Positions 29,335 to 40,411 of a stretch of DNA of 64,000 nucleotides are shown here, in pieces; the stretch's first letter is position 1, and each line of letters starts with the position of its first letter. The position numbers were made by a program, and so were the translations under genes. The notes beneath the pieces are model-generated. The model made no database searches. It was not told where the DNA came from and saw only the letters and a program-made list of their open reading frames with translations. The stretch comes from Synechococcus sp. 1G10 (lineage in GTDB: Bacteria > Cyanobacteriota > Cyanobacteriia > PCC-6307 > Cyanobiaceae): the NCBI RefSeq assembly GCF_002252625.1, contig NZ_NQKW01000002.1, positions 62,001-126,000 of the forward strand, given 5' to 3'.

Positions 29335-30078
29335 ATGAATGATGATCACATCCTGCTGTTGTGCATCGCCATCGGTGGGGTGGCGTTTTTGTACTCATCT
29401 GTTGGTCATGCAGGCGCTTCCGGCTATATCGCCGTCTTGTCGCTGGCCGAGTTGTCACCCAGTGCCATCAAGCCAACCGCGCTGATGCTCAATATTCTTG
29501 TGGCGACGATTGCCACATGGCAGTTTGCACGACGCGGCCACTTTTCATGGTCACTATTTTGGCCATTTGCTGTGTTGGCAGTGCCCATGGCGTTTGTTGG
29601 TGGCTACCTCAATCTTCCAGTAACCGCATTCAGGCTCATTGTCGGAGTCGTGCTTGTTCTGTCGGCTGTGAGATTCATTGTTGGTCAAAGTGCTGATACG
29701 GCAAGCTCGCCACCGGCAATTGCCTGCGCAATTCCAATCGGTGCTGGGCTCGGATTGTTATCAGGGCTTACGGGCACGGGTGGCGGTATTTTCCTCACCC
29801 CTTTGCTGCTGATGATGCGGTGGTCAACAGTCAAATCTGCTGCAGCCGTGTCTGCACTGTTCATCTTGCTGAATTCTGTGGCTGGTTTATTGGGCAATGT
29901 CAGCAGCACGAAAAACTTCCCGACTTTCGCGATCCCTCTGGCGATTGCCGCTGTCGCGGCAGGTTTTGCTGGAGCCCATTTCGGCAGTCACCGATTTCCT
30001 CACACCACCATCAAGCGCATTCTCGCCGCTGTGTTGTTGATTGCTGGCGGGAAACTGCTCATGACCGCCGCGACGTGA
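29335..30078 (+). CDS. TauE/SafE-family membrane permease
   Basis: 247 aa from ATG at 29335; the frame is open from 29299. Eight hydrophobic segments are arranged as two related halves, each with a Gly-rich motif: LYSSVGHAGASGYIAVLSLAELSP in the first and GLLSGLTGTGGGIFLTPLLLMMRW in the second. The family exports sulfite, sulfoacetate and similar sulfur or organic anions in several bacteria; the substrate here is not known. It lies 79 bp after the OFA gene on the same strand and shares its low GC, so both probably arrived together. Confidence 0.85.
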   Translation: MNDDHILLLCIAIGGVAFLYSSVGHAGASGYIAVLSLAELSPSAIKPTALMLNILVATIATWQFARRGHFSWSLFWPFAVLAVPMAFVGGYLNLPVTAFRLIVGVVLVLSAVRFIVGQSADTASSPPAIACAIPIGAGLGLLSGLTGTGGGIFLTPLLLMMRWSTVKSAAAVSALFILLNSVAGLLGNVSSTKNFPTFAIPLAIAAVAAGFAGAHFGSHRFPHTTIKRILAAVLLIAGGKLLMTAAT

Positions 30079-30139
30079 CGCTGACCAGGGCGGTCGGTCA
30101 CCACGGCTCTCAATTGGAGCCGCAGCTGGTTTTAATTGG

Positions 30140-30757
30140 TTGGTGGTATCAGCACGTTCTCCGATTCCGAGTCCCCCCCTGGTTCTGGTTCATGGGCTGC
30201 TCGACAGCCCAGCGGTGTTCAACAAACTCAGGCGTGAGCTGGCAGAACGACGGCCCCATCTGCTGATCCCTGCCCTGCCCCTGCGCCTCGGACTCACCCC
30301 GATCGAACAGGCTGCTGAGCTGCTCGGTGGCCACATCCGGGCGAGTCTGGGGCTGGAGGAGCCGATCGACCTGCTGGGCTTTTCGATTGGGGGCGTCATT
30401 GCCCGCACCTGGATTCAGCTGATGGGAGGGCACCAGCGCACACGGCGCTTCATCAGCGTGGGCAGTCCCCAGCAGGGAACGCTCACGGCCCAGCCCTGGC
30501 CTGGGCGCGTCTTCAAGGGCATCGCTGGTCTGAAGTGGGGCAGCGGCCTGCTGAAGCGCCTGAACGGCAACCTCGACACCCTGCACCGGATCGAGTGCCA
30601 CAGCTTCTATTCCGCCATTGATCTGGCCGTGCTGCCGGGATGGCGCGCCGTGCTGCCCATCGGCGCCCGCACGGAGCTGCCGGTGGCGACACACCCCCAG
30701 CTGTTGCGTGATCCGGCTGCCATCGGGCCACTGACCAGGGAATTGCTCAGGCCGTGA
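30140..30757 (+). CDS. Alpha/beta hydrolase, lipase-like
   Basis: 205 aa, starting TTG 30140 or GTG 30143. It shows an alpha/beta-hydrolase fold: VLVHGLLDSPAVFNKLRREL (oxyanion-loop HG motif), then the nucleophile elbow LLGFSIGGVIARTWIQ with Ser in GxSxG. The basic segment ISVGSPQQGT is typical of triacylglycerol-lipase-like and EstA/LipA-like proteins. It is shorter than full lipases and has no signal peptide. High GC resumes here, marking the right edge of the AT-rich island. Confidence 0.75.
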   Translation: MVVSARSPIPSPPLVLVHGLLDSPAVFNKLRRELAERRPHLLIPALPLRLGLTPIEQAAELLGGHIRASLGLEEPIDLLGFSIGGVIARTWIQLMGGHQRTRRFISVGSPQQGTLTAQPWPGRVFKGIAGLKWGSGLLKRLNGNLDTLHRIECHSFYSAIDLAVLPGWRAVLPIGARTELPVATHPQLLRDPAAIGPLTRELLRP

Positions 30758-30777
30758 TCCCGTGCGTCTGAGGCCTG

Positions 30778-31911
30778 TTGCCCATAGCGTTAGTGGTTGC
30801 AGGACTGGTGCGCAAGATGGGCTGGGTTGGCGTTTCCATGCTGGTGCGCTGGCTGCTGGGCTGGGTCCTGGGCCTGCGCCTACCCCTCCTCCCAGCCGCC
30901 TCACCTGTTGAACCGCCCACGGTGTCGGTGCTGATCCCCGCTCGCAACGAGGAGTCGACGCTTCCCCATCTGCTCGATGGGCTTGCTCGCCAGAGCCTCA
31001 AGCCCCTGGAGGTGATCGTGGTGGATGACCACTCCAGTGATCGCACGGCCGCCATCGCCGCTGAGCCCCGAGCTGGCCTGCCGGTGGCCGTGCTCGCCTC
31101 GCTGCCATTGCCCCAGGGCTGGTGCGGCAAGACCTGGGCGCTGCACAACGGTGTGCTGGCCAGCCGCGGTGAGCTGTTGGTGTTCCTCGATGCCGACACC
31201 GAACCCGGTCCTGACTTCCTGGAGTGCCTGGTGGCGGCGCACCAGCAGCTCGGTGGACTGGTGTCGGTGCAGCCATACCACCGCACCGAGAAGCCCTACG
31301 AACAGCTCTCGCTGCTGTTCAACATGGTGGGGCTGATGGCCGTGCCCCTTGGGCCCGGTTGCGGCGTGGCCTTCGGGCCGGCGCTGGCCACCAGCCGCGC
31401 CGACTACGACCGCAGCGGCGGTCACGCGGCCGTTGCCGGCAAGGTGGTTGAAGACTGGTTCCTCGCCCATGCCTACGAACGGGCCGATCTGCCGGTGAGC
31501 GCTTTTCTCGGCTTCGGCCGGATCGCTTACCGCATGTACCCGGGCGGACTGCGCGACATGGTGGTGGGGTTCAACAAAAATTTCGCCACCGCTGCAGGTG
31601 AGGTGCGCTGGAGCTGGATGCTGGCCGTGCTGCTCTGGCTCTCCGGCCTGTTCTGGGCCGCCTGGTGCCTGCCGGCCTCGCTGCTGGGCTGGCCGCTGGT
31701 GGGTGATCGCGCCGTGCTCAGCAATGCGCTGGTCTACGGGGCCTATGCGCTCCAGCTGCTGGTGATCACCCGCCCCGTGGGTCGCTTCGCCTGGATCAAC
31801 CTGCTGTTTCCCATTCCGGTGCTGTTCTTTCTCGGGGTGTTTCTGCTGGCGATCCTCAACCTCGAGCGCGGCAAGGTGCAGTGGAAGGGACGCACGTTCA
31901 GCACCCGCTGA
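30778..31911 (+). CDS. Membrane glycosyltransferase, GT2 family
   Basis: 377 aa from TTG at 30778; ATG at 30817 is an alternative. A short N-terminal TM is followed by a GT-A domain: VSVLIPARNEESTLPHLLDGL, VIVVDDHSSDRT, ELLVFLDADTEPGPDFLE (DxD metal site), and KVVEDWFLAHAYERADLPV with the acceptor-side ED. Three or four TM segments close the protein (about 280-365). This shape resembles CrtQ-like carotenoid glycosyltransferases and hopene-associated glycosyltransferases. No carotenoid gene is adjacent, so the acceptor remains open. It is convergent with the GH3 gene. Confidence 0.82.
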   Translation: MPIALVVAGLVRKMGWVGVSMLVRWLLGWVLGLRLPLLPAASPVEPPTVSVLIPARNEESTLPHLLDGLARQSLKPLEVIVVDDHSSDRTAAIAAEPRAGLPVAVLASLPLPQGWCGKTWALHNGVLASRGELLVFLDADTEPGPDFLECLVAAHQQLGGLVSVQPYHRTEKPYEQLSLLFNMVGLMAVPLGPGCGVAFGPALATSRADYDRSGGHAAVAGKVVEDWFLAHAYERADLPVSAFLGFGRIAYRMYPGGLRDMVVGFNKNFATAAGEVRWSWMLAVLLWLSGLFWAAWCLPASLLGWPLVGDRAVLSNALVYGAYALQLLVITRPVGRFAWINLLFPIPVLFFLGVFLLAILNLERGKVQWKGRTFSTR

Positions 31912-31944
31912 TGGCCAATTCCGTCGTTGTGGGTAACTCACATT

Positions 31945-34137
31945 TCAGTTGCTCACCCGCGCCGCTTCCATCTCCAGCGCAACCGCCAGGCCGACGTCCT
32001 CCACGTGCCTGGCCACCACCAGCCGGTGGGTGCCTTCCTCGGTCACGAAGCCATCCTGGGCTGGATCAAACCTGGCGAGGCTGCGCAGGGGGACCGCCAG
32101 CGTGATGCGCCTCGCTTCCCCGGCGGCCAGGTGCAGGCGCTGGAACGCCACCAGGGTTCGAGCCGGTCGCTCCAGCTCCCGGGCTGGGGGCTCCAGATAA
32201 AGCTGCACCACCTCGGCCGCCTCCATCTCGCCGGTGTTGGTGATCGTGACGCTCGTCTGCAGGTGATCGATCCGGCCATCAGCGCGCTGGAACTCGGCCG
32301 TCAGCTCGGAAGCCGTGAACTGGCTGTAGGAGAGCCCGAAGCCGAACGGAAACGCCGCGGCATGGCCGTCACGCTGGAGGCGCCGGTAGCCATGCCAGAA
32401 GTCGTAGACGACCTGCCGAGCTCGGGGTTCGAAGGGCGGCAGGTGGCAGGCCTGAGTCGGCATTGAGAAGGGCAGGCGGCCGGAAGGTGACACCCGACCG
32501 AGCAACACATCAGCCAGGGCAGCACCCCCTTGCTCTCCGGGATACCAGAGCAGCAGCAGGCCCGGAACCAGCTGCCGCCAGTCCTCGATCAGCATGGCGC
32601 CACCGCCCATCAGCACCACCACGGTGCGTGGATTGGCGCTGGCGACCTGGCGGATCAGGGCCACCTGATCCGCGGGCAGGTTCAGATCGGTGCGATCACC
32701 GGCGGCAAAGTCGCCGCCCTGCCGGGCTGAGGCGTAGCTGGTGATCCAGGCGAGCAGGTGGGCCAGGGGTCGCCAGAACGGCATCAGCCTGCGCCGCCCC
32801 ACCAGGCGCAGCAGCCAGTCGGGTGGAGGAATCAGGCGCAGGATCGGGGCGATATCGCCCGGATGGATGTGCTCCCCTTCCAGGCGCCAGTCCAGGCCGG
32901 CAACCACCACAGCGGCGTCGCAGCGGGCCGCCAGTGCGGCCGCTGCCAGGGGGCTGCTGCCGCTGGCCTGCTCGATGCGCAGGTCGGGAGCCGCGGCCCG
33001 CAGCCCATCCAGCGGTGTCACCACCGTTCCCGGCAGTGGCCGGGTGTCCGAGGATCCACGATCCCCCAGGTTGGGTATCGACGCCAGCCGGCCGATCAGC
33101 GCCAGGGAGCTCAGGCCTTTGAAGGGCAGCACCTGCCCCTCGTTGCGCAGCAGCACAATCGAGCTGGTGGCCGCCTCGCGGGCCAGGGCACGGTGCGTCT
33201 CGCAGGAGCGAAGCGACGCCGGGTAAGCACCTGCAGGCACCCTCAGCTGCACCTGCAGCAGTCGCAGCACGGCCTCATCGATGCAGCCCATCGGCACCCG
33301 GCCGTCGGCGACGGCCTCCGGCAGGCATCCTGCGAACACCATCCGGAACGGCATTTCCAGGTTCTGGCCCGCCAGTACGGCGGCGACGCCATCACGCACG
33401 CCGAAGATGAAATCGCTGACCACGAAGCCGCGGAATCCCCAGCGCTGCTTGAGGATCCGTCGCAGCAGCTCCGGGTGCTGGCCGCACCAGTGGCCGTTGA
33501 CCTGGTTGTAGGCGCTCATCATCGAACCGGCCCCGGCTTCCACGCAGTCCCGGAAGTGGGGGAGATAGAGCTCATGCAGCACCCGCTCGCTGACCTGCAC
33601 GTCGACCAGGAACCGGGAGCTGTCGATCGAGTTGAGGGCGAAGTGCTTGACGCAGGCCACCGCATGGCGTTCCAACCCACGGGTCATGGCGGCCCCCAGG
33701 GCTCCCACGTGCACCGGGTCCTCCCCATAGGTCTCCTGGGCCCTGCCCCAGCCAGGGTGGCGCAGGAGGTTGATGCAGACCCCGGCCACCCAGTTGGCGC
33801 CGAAGGATCGGGCTTCACGAGCGATGGCCTCCCCGATGCGTTGCTCCAGGTCGGGATCCCAGCAGGCCCCCCGGGCCATCGGCACGGGGAATGTGGTGGC
33901 TCCACCCTCGAGCACCACGCCGCGGGGGCCATCGACGAACTGAAGGCCCGCCAGGCCAAGACGGGGCACCTGCGCCGCCGGCCAGGGATGGCGGTGGGAG
34001 GCCTGATGGAGGGCGATGTCCGCCATGCCGGACCAGAACGGGGTGTCACCGTCGAGCAGCTCCAGCTTCTCGGCCGTGGTGAGTTCGGCAAGCAGCTCCA
34101 GAGACTTCTCCTGGCTCGAGGATCCGCGCTCGTGCAT
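31945..34137 (-). CDS. Beta-glucosidase-like glycoside hydrolase, GH3
   Basis: 730 aa from ATG at 34137; GTG at 34143 adds two residues. The GH3 N-terminal barrel has LGLAGLQFVDGPRGV, NWVAGVCINLLRHPGWGRAQETYGEDP, CVKHFALNS and GFVVSDFIFG with the nucleophile Asp. The second alpha/beta domain contains SSIVLLRNEGQVLPF, and a C-terminal fibronectin-III-like domain ends ITLAVPLRSLARFDPA. No signal peptide is visible. It would hydrolyse beta-linked glucosides or related sugars. GH3 enzymes are uncommon in small picocyanobacteria, which makes acquisition plausible, but base use here resembles the neighbours. Confidence 0.88.
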   Translation of the reverse strand: MHERGSSSQEKSLELLAELTTAEKLELLDGDTPFWSGMADIALHQASHRHPWPAAQVPRLGLAGLQFVDGPRGVVLEGGATTFPVPMARGACWDPDLEQRIGEAIAREARSFGANWVAGVCINLLRHPGWGRAQETYGEDPVHVGALGAAMTRGLERHAVACVKHFALNSIDSSRFLVDVQVSERVLHELYLPHFRDCVEAGAGSMMSAYNQVNGHWCGQHPELLRRILKQRWGFRGFVVSDFIFGVRDGVAAVLAGQNLEMPFRMVFAGCLPEAVADGRVPMGCIDEAVLRLLQVQLRVPAGAYPASLRSCETHRALAREAATSSIVLLRNEGQVLPFKGLSSLALIGRLASIPNLGDRGSSDTRPLPGTVVTPLDGLRAAAPDLRIEQASGSSPLAAAALAARCDAAVVVAGLDWRLEGEHIHPGDIAPILRLIPPPDWLLRLVGRRRLMPFWRPLAHLLAWITSYASARQGGDFAAGDRTDLNLPADQVALIRQVASANPRTVVVLMGGGAMLIEDWRQLVPGLLLLWYPGEQGGAALADVLLGRVSPSGRLPFSMPTQACHLPPFEPRARQVVYDFWHGYRRLQRDGHAAAFPFGFGLSYSQFTASELTAEFQRADGRIDHLQTSVTITNTGEMEAAEVVQLYLEPPARELERPARTLVAFQRLHLAAGEARRITLAVPLRSLARFDPAQDGFVTEEGTHRLVVARHVEDVGLAVALEMEAARVSN

Positions 34138-34271
34138 GGTCACCCCTTCAACGGAAGGACCCTCTCAGGATCGCAACGCCCGGGCCAATGGCAGCAGATC
34201 AAACGGCTCCACGAGCTCCGGAGCCATCCCAGCATCAACCCGTCCGGCGTGATGCCGAACGGGTTCAGTGA

Positions 34272-37200
34272 TCAACTGGCTTCAGCAGTGGTGACACCTT
34301 CAATCCGGTCTTCGATCTCCTGATAGATCTCCTGCAGCTGGGCGATGTTCTCATCGCTGGTGTCCCAGTAGCCGCGGCCGTTCACTTCCAGCAGGGTGCC
34401 AACGATGCGGCGGAAGCTGTGAGGGTTGAGCTCCATCAGCCGCTTGCGCATCTCGGGATCGTTGATGAAGGTGTCGTTAGCCTCTTCGTACACGAAGTTA
34501 TCCACAGCGCCGCTGGTGGCGCTCCAGCCCAGGGTGAAGTTGAGCCGTTTGGCCACCTCGCGCACCCCCTCGTAGCCGGAATTGAGCATGCCCTCGTACC
34601 ACTTGGGATTGAGCAGCTTGGTGCGGGAATCCAGGCGGATCGTTTCGCTCAGGCTGCGCACCTGGGCATTGGCGGTGGTGGTGTCGGCGATGTAGCTGGT
34701 CGGGGCCTTGCCGTCATCGCGCAGGCCGGCAATCAGCTTGGTGGGATCGGAATCGAAATAGTGGCTCACATCTGTGAGCGAAATCTCAGCCGAATCCAGG
34801 TTCTGGAAGGTCACATCGGCGGTTTTCATCGCCGACTCGAACACCTCACGGTTCTGGTTCATCTCACCGGGGTTGTCGGCGTTGAAGGCGAAGGTTTTGC
34901 GCGACAGATACATCTCCTGCAGGTCGCCCTCCTCCTCCCAGGTGCTGTTCTCCACCGCCAGGTTCACGTTCGAGCTGTAGCTGCCGCTGGCATTGGAGAA
35001 CACCCGGGTGGCGGCCTCGCGCAGGCTGATGCCCTGTGCCGCCGCCTGCTCCTGGGAGTGCTTGCGCACGAAGTTCAGCTCCAGAGGCTCCTCGGCCTCA
35101 GCCGCCATCTTCACGCCCTGGTCAATCAGGCCCATCTGGTTGATGAACAGATCGCGGAACACCCCGGAGCAGTTCACCACCACGTCGATGCGGGGACGGC
35201 CCAGCTCTTCGAGCGTGATCAGCTCCAACTTGTTGACCCGCCCGAGCGAATCGGGCACGGGGCGCACACCGATGAACCAGAGAATCTGGGCAAGCGATTC
35301 GCCGTAGGTCTTGATGTTGTCTGTGCCCCAGAGCACGCAGGCGATCGTTTCCGGCCAGGTGCCCTGCTCGGCCTTCTGACGCTCGATCAACCGATCCACC
35401 ACCACCTTGGCCGCGGCGATGGCGGCGCGGGTGGGAATCGCCTGGGGGTCGAGGGCGTGGATGTTCTTGCCGCTGGGCAGCACACCTGGGTTGCGGATCG
35501 GATCGCCACCGGGGCCAGGAATCACGTATTCGCCATCAAGCGCCCGCAGCAGGCTCTCCATCTCCATGTCGGCGCAGATCTGCTCCAGGCAGAAGCGCAG
35601 GTAGCCGAACAGTTTGTCGAGCTCGGTGGGCTCCACCGCGGCGAAGCCCGAGGCACGGCAGGAACTCAACCAGGGGCTGGGCCGCTCGTAGCCAAAGCGC
35701 TCAAGCAGGGCGAAGAACCAGCCGAAGCGGCCTTTGAGATCCACCCGACCATCACTGCCCGTGACTGCGCGCACCATCGAGGCCACGGCGGCGCGGCAGG
35801 CCTCGGTGATCCGTTGGTTCAGCTCCACATCGACCAGCACCCCGGCGTCGTTGCCGCGATACACCTCATCGATCGTGCGGCCCAGGCTTTCAGCCAGCAG
35901 AGCAGGCAGGCTGCGGTACCCCTCCTCCTCCCGCTCCAGGGCGGCGATGTTCACCAGGGTGGCAATCGCCTCCTCGGCTGTGGGCGGCTTGCCGATCGTG
36001 TGCAGGCCGCAGGGCAGCAGCCGACTCTCGATCTCCATCAGCTGGCTGTAAAGAGCACCCACCACCCCGTCACGGCCGTCGAGGTCGAGCTCGCTGGCGT
36101 CCACCTCCGGCAGGATCACGTCCTTGTCGAGGTTGCACTGGCGGGCGGTTTCCACGATCGCGTTGACGATCTGCACCCCACGGCTGCTCTCACGCAGCTG
36201 CTGGTAGGAGCCCACGAGTTCGCCCAGTTCCTTGAGGCCCCTGTAAAGGCCAGCGTTTTCGGCCGGTGGTGTGAGGTAACTGATCGTGGCGGCGTAGCCC
36301 CGCCGCTTGGCGATCGTGGCCTCCGAGGGATTGTTGGCCGCGTAGTAGTAGAGGTTCGGCAGGGCGCCGATCAGGGAATCGGGGTAGCAGGTGTCACTCA
36401 TGCCCATCTGCTTGCCGGGCATGAACTCCAACGAGCCGTGGGTGCCGAAATGCAGCACCGCGTCGGCACCCCACACCTTCTCCAGATAGGTGTAGTAGGC
36501 GGCGAAGCCGTGGTGGGGGCTGGCGCTGCGGGAATAGAGCAGCCGCATCGGATCCCCCTCGTAGCCGAAGGTGGGCTGTACCCCCACGAACACATTGCCG
36601 AAGTGGCGGCCGTAGATCAGCAGGTTTGTGCCATCACTGTTGAGGTTGCCGGGAGGCTTTCCCCAGTTTTCTTCGAGCCGCTCGGAATAGGGGGTGAGCC
36701 GCTCGTATTCCTCCACGCTCATCCGGTGGGCGATCGCCAGCTCCGGTGCCCCTTGGAGCGCCTCCGGGTCGTTGATCACAGCCTCCATCAATGCCTTGGA
36801 ATCCCGCGGCAAGTTCTGCACGTCGTAGCCCTTGCGCTTCATCTCCTCCAGCACCCGGTGGATCGAGCCGAACACATCCAGGTAGGCGGCGGTGCCCACG
36901 TTGCCCTTGTCGGGCGGGAAACTGAACACTGTGATCGCCAGCTTCTTCTCGATGCGGGGTTTGGTGCGCAGCGAGGCCCAGCGGATCACCCGCTCGGCGA
37001 TCGCCTCCACTCGGTCCTGGAGGGTGTGGGCTTTGCCGGTGGCGTCGTCGCGGCCGCTGAGCACGATCGGCTCGATGGCGCCATCGAGCTCGGGAATGGC
37101 GATCTGCAGTGCCACCTGCACCGGGTGCAGCCCCAGGTCGCTCTCCTCCCATTCCTGGGTGGTCTGGAACACCAGTGGCAGGGCCACCATGTAGGGCCGG

Positions 37201-38303
37201 TTCAGCTTCGAGAGCGCCTCGATGGCGCGGGGATGGTCCTGGCGGGCTGGACCACCGATCAAGGCAAAGCCGGTGAGGCTCACCACCCCATCCACGATCG
37301 GTTGGTCGGGGTCGAGCGGGTCGTAGAAGAAGGCCTTGACCGGTTTGGAGAAATCGAGCCCGCCGCAGAACACCGGGATCACAGTGGCGCCGCGGTATTC
37401 CAGTTCCTGGATCACCGCCACGTAGTGGGCCTCATCGCCGGTGACGATGTGGCTGCGCTGCAGCACCAGACCGATCACCGGACCGCTTCTGGCCTTCTCG
37501 CTGAGGTCGGCGCGGCTGGCGTTCCAGTTCAGGTATTCCTTGAGGTCCTCGAACATCCCGGGAGCCATGGGGTGCCACAGGCCCAGATCCGGAAACACAA
37601 CAGGTTCGGCCACCTGAAGTTCGGGTCGGCCGCTGTCGCCCCGGGGGAACACATATTTATCGGCCAGCATCAACAGGAAGTTGCGCAGGTTGTCCGGCGT
37701 TCCCCCCAACCAGTACTGAAAGCTGAGCATGAACGAGCGCGCATCCTGCGCCTTCTCCACCGGCAGATACTTCAGAACCGTGGGCAGGGTGTTGAGCAGT
37801 TTCAACATGGCGTCCTGGAAGCCGGCCCCATTGGCCTCCTTCCGCTTCTTCATGAAGCTGGCGATGGCGCTCTTGCTCTGGCCCAGCTGGGCCATGGAAA
37901 ACGTGCCGAGCTTGTTGAGCCGCATCACCTCCGGCATCGAGGGAAACACCACCACCGCTTTCAGCCGGTCGCGGTGGGGTGCCACAGCTTCCACCACTTT
38001 CTGGGCCAGGTCTTCGATGAAGATCAGCGAGGCGATGAACACATCGGCTTCGGCCACATCGGCGCAGAAGGCGGCGTAATTCTCTGGGTCGCGCAACTCC
38101 TCGATCAGGTAGCCGCTCAGGTCCACCGCCAGGGCCGGGTTGGTGGCGTTGAGGCTGGTGGCCGCCTGGGTGAGGGCGTTCTGGTACTGGGGCTCAAGCA
38201 CCACGTACACAGCGCGCATCACAGCCCGACCCTCACTGCCGGCGGGAGCCTCGCCGTTGCCAGGGGTGACCCGGCGGTTGGCGGAGCGAACCTGCGTGAA
38301 CAT
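34272..38303 (-). CDS. chlH: Magnesium chelatase subunit H
   Basis: 1343 aa, normal length for cyanobacterial ChlH. It binds protoporphyrin IX and inserts Mg2+ with ATP-driven ChlI/ChlD, the first committed step to chlorophyll. The start [14 protein letters not shown] matches the family. Conserved blocks are [19 protein letters not shown], CVSPPEx-like [106 protein letters not shown] with conserved His/Glu, and [18 protein letters not shown]. It is divergent from dapB across a 142-bp gap and has a long antisense open frame with no coding signal. Confidence 0.97.
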   Translation of the reverse strand: MFTQVRSANRRVTPGNGEAPAGSEGRAVMRAVYVVLEPQYQNALTQAATSLNATNPALAVDLSGYLIEELRDPENYAAFCADVAEADVFIASLIFIEDLAQKVVEAVAPHRDRLKAVVVFPSMPEVMRLNKLGTFSMAQLGQSKSAIASFMKKRKEANGAGFQDAMLKLLNTLPTVLKYLPVEKAQDARSFMLSFQYWLGGTPDNLRNFLLMLADKYVFPRGDSGRPELQVAEPVVFPDLGLWHPMAPGMFEDLKEYLNWNASRADLSEKARSGPVIGLVLQRSHIVTGDEAHYVAVIQELEYRGATVIPVFCGGLDFSKPVKAFFYDPLDPDQPIVDGVVSLTGFALIGGPARQDHPRAIEALSKLNRPYMVALPLVFQTTQEWEESDLGLHPVQVALQIAIPELDGAIEPIVLSGRDDATGKAHTLQDRVEAIAERVIRWASLRTKPRIEKKLAITVFSFPPDKGNVGTAAYLDVFGSIHRVLEEMKRKGYDVQNLPRDSKALMEAVINDPEALQGAPELAIAHRMSVEEYERLTPYSERLEENWGKPPGNLNSDGTNLLIYGRHFGNVFVGVQPTFGYEGDPMRLLYSRSASPHHGFAAYYTYLEKVWGADAVLHFGTHGSLEFMPGKQMGMSDTCYPDSLIGALPNLYYYAANNPSEATIAKRRGYAATISYLTPPAENAGLYRGLKELGELVGSYQQLRESSRGVQIVNAIVETARQCNLDKDVILPEVDASELDLDGRDGVVGALYSQLMEIESRLLPCGLHTIGKPPTAEEAIATLVNIAALEREEEGYRSLPALLAESLGRTIDEVYRGNDAGVLVDVELNQRITEACRAAVASMVRAVTGSDGRVDLKGRFGWFFALLERFGYERPSPWLSSCRASGFAAVEPTELDKLFGYLRFCLEQICADMEMESLLRALDGEYVIPGPGGDPIRNPGVLPSGKNIHALDPQAIPTRAAIAAAKVVVDRLIERQKAEQGTWPETIACVLWGTDNIKTYGESLAQILWFIGVRPVPDSLGRVNKLELITLEELGRPRIDVVVNCSGVFRDLFINQMGLIDQGVKMAAEAEEPLELNFVRKHSQEQAAAQGISLREAATRVFSNASGSYSSNVNLAVENSTWEEEGDLQEMYLSRKTFAFNADNPGEMNQNREVFESAMKTADVTFQNLDSAEISLTDVSHYFDSDPTKLIAGLRDDGKAPTSYIADTTTANAQVRSLSETIRLDSRTKLLNPKWYEGMLNSGYEGVREVAKRLNFTLGWSATSGAVDNFVYEEANDTFINDPEMRKRLMELNPHSFRRIVGTLLEVNGRGYWDTSDENIAQLQEIYQEIEDRIEGVTTAEAS

Positions 38304-38445
38304 CGGCGCTGGGGTTGAGCAATGTGAAGGAGCCTACGAAACCTGCCCCAGCCGCGCGACTTTGCGCCCCAAGGCGTTACAGGAGCGTGGCCGGGGCAGG
38401 AATCGCCGCCATAGGCTCCCCCCACGTCGCGATTCCGCCCGGCCC

Positions 38446-39303
38446 ATGCCCCCCACCGATGCGCTCCCTGCTTCGATCCCGGTGGTGGTGGCCGGTGCCC
38501 TGGGCCGGATGGGGGCTGAAGTGGTCAAAGCCGTCACCGCGGCTGGGGATTGCCGCCTGCTCGGCGCGATCGATACCACTCCCGGCAAGGAGGGGGCGGA
38601 CGTGGGGCTGGAGCTGGGACTGGGGGAACTGGAGGTGGCGATCACCGCAGACTTCGAAGGCTGCCTCTGCCAGGCCAGCCAGGCGGTGCGGAGTGATGGC
38701 CCAGGAGCTGGCGCAGTGCTGGTCGACTTCACCCATCCCTCGGTGGTCCACGAGCACACCCGTGCTGCGATCGCCTATGGCGTCCATCCGGTGATCGGCA
38801 CCACTGGCCTGAGCCCCAAGCAACTGGGCGAGCTGGCGGTGTTTGCCGAGAAGGCCGGCATCGGCGGTGCCGTTATTCCCAACTTCTCGGTGGGCATGGT
38901 GCTGCTGCAGCAGGCCGCCGCCGCCGCCGCCCGCTTCTACGACTTCGCCGAGCTCACCGAGCTGCACCACAACCGCAAGGCCGATGCCCCCAGCGGCACC
39001 TGCATCAAGACTGCCGAGCTGATCGAGGAGCTGGGCAAGACGTTCAACGAGCCCCAGGTGGAGGAGCACGAAACGCTGGCGGGCTGTCGCGGTGGTCAGC
39101 GGGAGAGTGGTCTGCGGCTGCATTCGCTGCGGCTGCCCGGGCTGGTGGCCCACCAGGAGGTGATGTTCGGCGCCCCAGGGGAGACCTACACCCTGCGCCA
39201 CGACACGATCGAGCGCTCCGCCTACATGCCCGGCGTGCTGCTGACCCTGCGCCGGGTGCGCCAGCTCCAGGGTCTGGTGTATGGGCTCGAGCGCCTGATC
39301 TGA
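38446..39303 (+). CDS. dapB: 4-hydroxy-tetrahydrodipicolinate reductase
   Basis: 285 aa from ATG at 38446; the frame is open upstream but that part overlaps the chlH promoter side. DapB reduces HTPA with NAD(P)H in lysine/diaminopimelate synthesis. Motifs are [18 protein letters not shown] (nucleotide-binding), [52 protein letters not shown] with catalytic His-His and Lys, and [28 protein letters not shown]. The following gene begins four bases after the stop. Confidence 0.95.
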   Translation: MPPTDALPASIPVVVAGALGRMGAEVVKAVTAAGDCRLLGAIDTTPGKEGADVGLELGLGELEVAITADFEGCLCQASQAVRSDGPGAGAVLVDFTHPSVVHEHTRAAIAYGVHPVIGTTGLSPKQLGELAVFAEKAGIGGAVIPNFSVGMVLLQQAAAAAARFYDFAELTELHHNRKADAPSGTCIKTAELIEELGKTFNEPQVEEHETLAGCRGGQRESGLRLHSLRLPGLVAHQEVMFGAPGETYTLRHDTIERSAYMPGVLLTLRRVRQLQGLVYGLERLI

Positions 39304-39307
39304 AGCG

Positions 39308-39952
39308 ATGCTGATCCCACTCAAGCCAGGTGAACTGCAGCGCCTGATTCCGGCGGTGGCCACCGGGCCCCAGTTCAGTTTCTGCAGCGGCAATCCCCAG
39401 AAGATCCTGCAGCGGGTGCTGATCTCGGTGATCGGCGGAGTGATCTCGCTGCTGATCGCCCAGAGCCAGTTCTCCTATCGCTTCGGTTCGGTCTGGCTGG
39501 TGGCGGGTTTTGTCCTGCTGCTCTACGTGCTCTGGGGCCCGATCCTGGAAGCGGGACGACGCAACGCCACCCTGCGGCGCTACCCGCGGGCGGCGATCTT
39601 CGAGGCGCGGGTGGGTGATCTGTTCACCAAGGAGCTGGTGGAGCAACGCAAGGAGCAGGCGGATCAGCGCGGCCGTCTGGAGCTGGTGGAGAACCGCCGC
39701 ACCTGGCTGTCGCTGGAGCTGGAAGACGACGACGGCTACCTGGGCTCAGTGCGCTTCCCGATGGAGAAGAAGCACCAGACGATCCGCCGCGGCATGGTCA
39801 TTCGCGGTCTGGTGCTGAGCGAACGGCCTGATTTTTCGCGGATCGATGCCATGAGCGACGCCTGGATCCCGCAGCTCAAGGCCTGGGTGGGTGAGTACCC
39901 CTACCTGCTGCGGCCCGCATTCGAGGAGCTCTGCCTGCGACGCCTGCGCTGA
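39308..39952 (+). CDS. Conserved cyanobacterial membrane protein, 214 aa
   Basis: It starts four bases after dapB and is probably co-transcribed. Two close hydrophobic segments (about 37-50 and 58-78, [14 protein letters not shown] and [19 protein letters not shown]) form a hairpin. A cytoplasmic beta-rich domain follows: [87 protein letters not shown] do not know a function for the family; the sequence looks like a slow-evolving conserved protein. Confidence 0.8.
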   Translation: MLIPLKPGELQRLIPAVATGPQFSFCSGNPQKILQRVLISVIGGVISLLIAQSQFSYRFGSVWLVAGFVLLLYVLWGPILEAGRRNATLRRYPRAAIFEARVGDLFTKELVEQRKEQADQRGRLELVENRRTWLSLELEDDDGYLGSVRFPMEKKHQTIRRGMVIRGLVLSERPDFSRIDAMSDAWIPQLKAWVGEYPYLLRPAFEELCLRRLR

Positions 39953-40052
39953 AGCGGCTTTCAACCGGGCTCGCCCTGGAGTTGCTTCCGCCAGCGGGCG
40001 TTTACGTTCCGCAACAATGTGTTACATTCAATTCATCAACCCAGGAGACCTC

Positions 40053-40337
40053 ATGGCCCAAGCCACCGCCACCGCCCCCAGCTCGGCTCCTGTCAGCGCA
40101 AGCGAGCGCGCCACCATCCGCGGCGCCACCGTCACCACTGAAGACGGCGGTCGCCTCAATGCCTTCGCCACCGAGCCCCGCATGGAAGTGGTGAGCGCCG
40201 AGAGCGGCTGGGGTTTCCACGAGCGCGCCGAGAAGCTGAATGGCCGCATGGCGATGCTCGGCTTCATCGCCCTGCTGGCCACCGAATTCGCCCTGGGTGG
40301 CGAGGCCTTCACCCGCGGCCTGCTCGGCATCGGCTGA
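40053..40337 (+). CDS. High-light-inducible protein (Hlip/Scp)
   Basis: 94 aa from ATG at 40053, preceded by a ribosome site (CAGGAGACCTC). The C-terminal single TM helix carries the chlorophyll-binding signature [20 protein letters not shown]; Glu and Asn/Arg bind Chl and form the dimer salt bridges. The N-terminal 55 residues are Ala/Thr/Ser-rich and soluble. Hlips bind chlorophyll and carotenoid, quench excess light energy and assist PSII and Chl-protein assembly. A strong terminator follows at 40363-40393. Confidence 0.95.
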   Translation: MAQATATAPSSAPVSASERATIRGATVTTEDGGRLNAFATEPRMEVVSAESGWGFHERAEKLNGRMAMLGFIALLATEFALGGEAFTRGLLGIG

Positions 40338-40362
40338 GCCCTGTCTCCGCATTCCCCATCCC

Positions 40363-40393
40363 GCCGCAGCAGAATTTCTGTTGCGGCTTTTTT
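40363..40393 (+). terminator. Rho-independent terminator of the hli gene
   Basis: GCCGCAGCAGA and TCTGTTGCGGC form an 11-bp stem with one G-U pair and a four-base AATT-type loop, followed directly by six T. It lies 25 bp after the hli stop. Confidence 0.88.
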
Positions 40394-40411
40394 GTGGCCG
40401 CAGCTGAGCAC

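Noticed and set aside
34419-38318. A 1299-codon plus-strand open frame opposite chlH
   Set aside because: It is a complementary shadow of chlH: rich in His, Gln, Gly and Leu as expected for the antisense of a high-GC gene, with no recognisable domain.
38140-38445. Upstream extension of the dapB frame
   Set aside because: It runs into the chlH 5' end; DapB similarity begins at [23 protein letters not shown] (38446).
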